A stretch of DNA of 64,000 bases from JASGMR01 sp963664675. GTDB taxonomy: Bacteria; Thermotogota; Thermotogae; Petrotogales; Kosmotogaceae. The DNA is taken from the NCBI GenBank assembly GCA_963664675.2, contig CAXXLB010000009.1, forward strand, positions 620,001 to 684,000. Direction: 5' to 3'. This document shows, piece after piece, positions 62,693 to 64,000 of the stretch. The number at the start of each line of letters is the position of its first letter. The stretch's first letter is position 1. Position numbers and translations under genes: made by a program. The notes under the pieces were generated by a model. The model saw nothing but the letters and a program-made list of their open reading frames with translations. It was not told the DNA's origin and did no database searches.

Positions 62693-64000
62693 TTATTCTT
62701 TCCAGAGATCGTAATAATATATTCCAGATCTTATGGGGTGTGGGAACCATCCGCGAACCCATGTTCCTCTTACATTCATCCCGAGTGGCATGTATAAGGT
62801 AACTCCAAGAGTGTTTTCTATCGCGATCTTCTGAACTTCTATATACAATTCTTCTCTTTCATTTGCGTCTGTCGATAATAGTGCAGCGGAAATCAAAGCA
62901 TCGGTATTTTCCCTCGCAAAATCCATGAATTGTTGTCCCTGTCTTGCGGAGTAGACTCCATAACTAGCATAGTAAGTCGAAATAAAGTTGTCGGGATCAG
63001 GATAATCGGCATTCCATCCAATTGTGAACACGGGCAGGAAACTCGCTCTGCTTGCTCTCAGGTAAGTTGGCCACTGTACACCCTGCGCAGTAACTTTGAA
63101 TTTTGGATTCAAACTGCTTATATAAAAAGCGAGCATTTCCATCGCTGTTCTTCTTTCGTCGTTTCCGATATTGAAAAGTAATTGCAGTTCAAAACCCTTT
63201 TCCCAAACTTCTCCGTTCCATGCCTTTTTAAAATGTTCGGCGGCCTTTGCCAGATTGAAAGTTGTCAGAGGAAGTGTCGGATCATATCCCAAAAAGCCCT
63301 CGGGTAAATCCGCAGGTATCAGCTTACCAAGCCCATTCAGAACTTCATCTATGAATGTTGCACCGTCGTAGCAATATGAAAATCCTTTTCTGACATCCGG
63401 ATCACTGAAAAAGTCTGCGGGAATACCTTTTCCATCCATTTCACCGCTTCCGAGATATTCCGAACCCTCCGATACACCCCAGTTAAAGTGTAACGATGTA
63501 ACCGCCGCTCTCGGATAGCCGTAACTCAGGGTAACTTTTCCCTGCGCTTCAAGATCTTTCGCCTGGTCGAGGTAAGATGCGCCGAAATATGCAACATCGG
63601 CATCCCCTCTTTCAATTATCGATTTTCTTGTGGAGAACTCCGAAATATTTTCAACGATAACCGTCTTCAACTTCGCAGGCTCTCTCCAGTAATCGTCATT
63701 TCTCTCCAGAATAACTTTTTGCTGTGATCTGTCCCATTCAACGAACTTGAACGGTCCCGTACCAAAATCCCCAACATTCAATGGTGTTTCTTCCGGCTGA
63801 AGATCATGCCATTTCCACCATCCGTCGGCTTCCCAATTCCATGTACCAGCCTCAATACAGGCTTCGGAATCAATAATGACACTCCAGTAAGCGAAATGTG
63901 TGATTATATAGAGGAAAGGAGCATACGCACTGTCCAGTTTAAAAACAACATTATTTCCATCCACCACTATTTTGGGATCAATGACTTCCTCATAAAAAGA
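62693..64000 (-). CDS. SBP_bac_5-type binding protein, N-terminus beyond the window
   Basis: About 435 residues of a second family 5 binding protein. The frame is open through the right edge, so the signal peptide and first lobe are missing. Visible family features: NVGDFGTGPFKFVEWDR with ILERNDDYWREP, DPDVRKGFSYCYDGATFI, and FTIGWNADYPDPDNFI, a motif of this family near the C-terminus. It is followed by its own terminator, so it is a separate unit from the downstream long-form binding protein and may serve the same permeases with another ligand. Confidence 0.88.
   Translation of the reverse strand, partial: SFYEEVIDPKIVVDGNNVVFKLDSAYAPFLYIITHFAYWSVIIDSEACIEAGTWNWEADGWWKWHDLQPEETPLNVGDFGTGPFKFVEWDRSQQKVILERNDDYWREPAKLKTVIVENISEFSTRKSIIERGDADVAYFGASYLDQAKDLEAQGKVTLSYGYPRAAVTSLHFNWGVSEGSEYLGSGEMDGKGIPADFFSDPDVRKGFSYCYDGATFIDEVLNGLGKLIPADLPEGFLGYDPTLPLTTFNLAKAAEHFKKAWNGEVWEKGFELQLLFNIGNDERRTAMEMLAFYISSLNPKFKVTAQGVQWPTYLRASRASFLPVFTIGWNADYPDPDNFISTYYASYGVYSARQGQQFMDFARENTDALISAALLSTDANEREELYIEVQKIAIENTLGVTLYMPLGMNVRGTWVRGWFPHPIRSGIYYYDLWKE

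Noticed and set aside
1..64000. CRISPR arrays, insertion sequences, prophage or integrase genes
   Set aside because: No regularly spaced direct repeats, no transposase or phage motifs and no attachment-site-like duplications at the tRNAs were seen.

Overview
The window is AT-rich, densely packed bacterial chromosome, very probably from a mesophilic or moderately thermophilic member of the Thermotogota. The phylum call rests on: a lysine operon in the Thermotoga order (asd-dapF-dapA-dapB-dapH-lysC-lysA) behind a lysine riboswitch; a SpeE-like protein alignable end to end with Thermotoga spermidine synthase; MalG and DppC permeases with very large extracytoplasmic insertions; a SpoVS protein; and frequent TTG starts. 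Genus cannot be fixed from sequence alone.

Layout. 1-1594: end of a DUF308/HdeD-like membrane gene and an amidohydrolase. 1591-9141 (minus): eight-gene lysine/diaminopimelate operon controlled by a lysine riboswitch and terminator. 9191-11383: membrane protein and N-acetylmuramoyl-L-alanine amidase. 11384-15427: a structured leader RNA candidate and single-chain pyruvate:ferredoxin oxidoreductase. 15603-15936: a 30-residue gene with its own promoter and terminator, and a doubtful small minus-strand frame. 16039-32129: mainly housekeeping genes (SpeE-like protein, lepA, nfo, pyrG, folP, two sugar ABC permeases, an FtsL/DivIC-like protein, RsmJ-like methyltransferase, miaA, hfq, hflX, M23 peptidase, metK, rpsT). 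32181-33538: zinc-ribbon protein, five tRNAs (Pro, Gly, Arg, His, Arg) and spoVS. 33856-36301 (minus): B12-dependent ribonucleotide reductase with a frameshift in its ATP-cone and a double NrdR box. 37020-38597: exported C69 dipeptidase.

38810-47869 is the most interesting locus: an IclR regulator, a complete four-part ABC importer of the NMT1/TauABC type, uridine phosphorylase, an M20 N-carbamoyl-amino-acid amidohydrolase, dihydroorotase, PyrK and PyrD. Without pyrB, pyrE or pyrF and with an amidohydrolase that would destroy carbamoyl-aspartate, it reads as a pyrimidine/orotate uptake-and-degradation operon, not a biosynthetic one. 48135-54432 is a sugar locus: RbsB-type binding protein, class II aldolase, permease, FGGY kinase, single-domain ATPase and ROK regulator. 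54612-64000 (minus) holds an AAC(3)-family protein and a Dpp/Opp-type importer with two binding proteins, the second cut by the window end.

Two genes appear to lack ATG, GTG and TTG starts: hflX (CTG) and the FtsL/DivIC-like gene (ATA or ATT).
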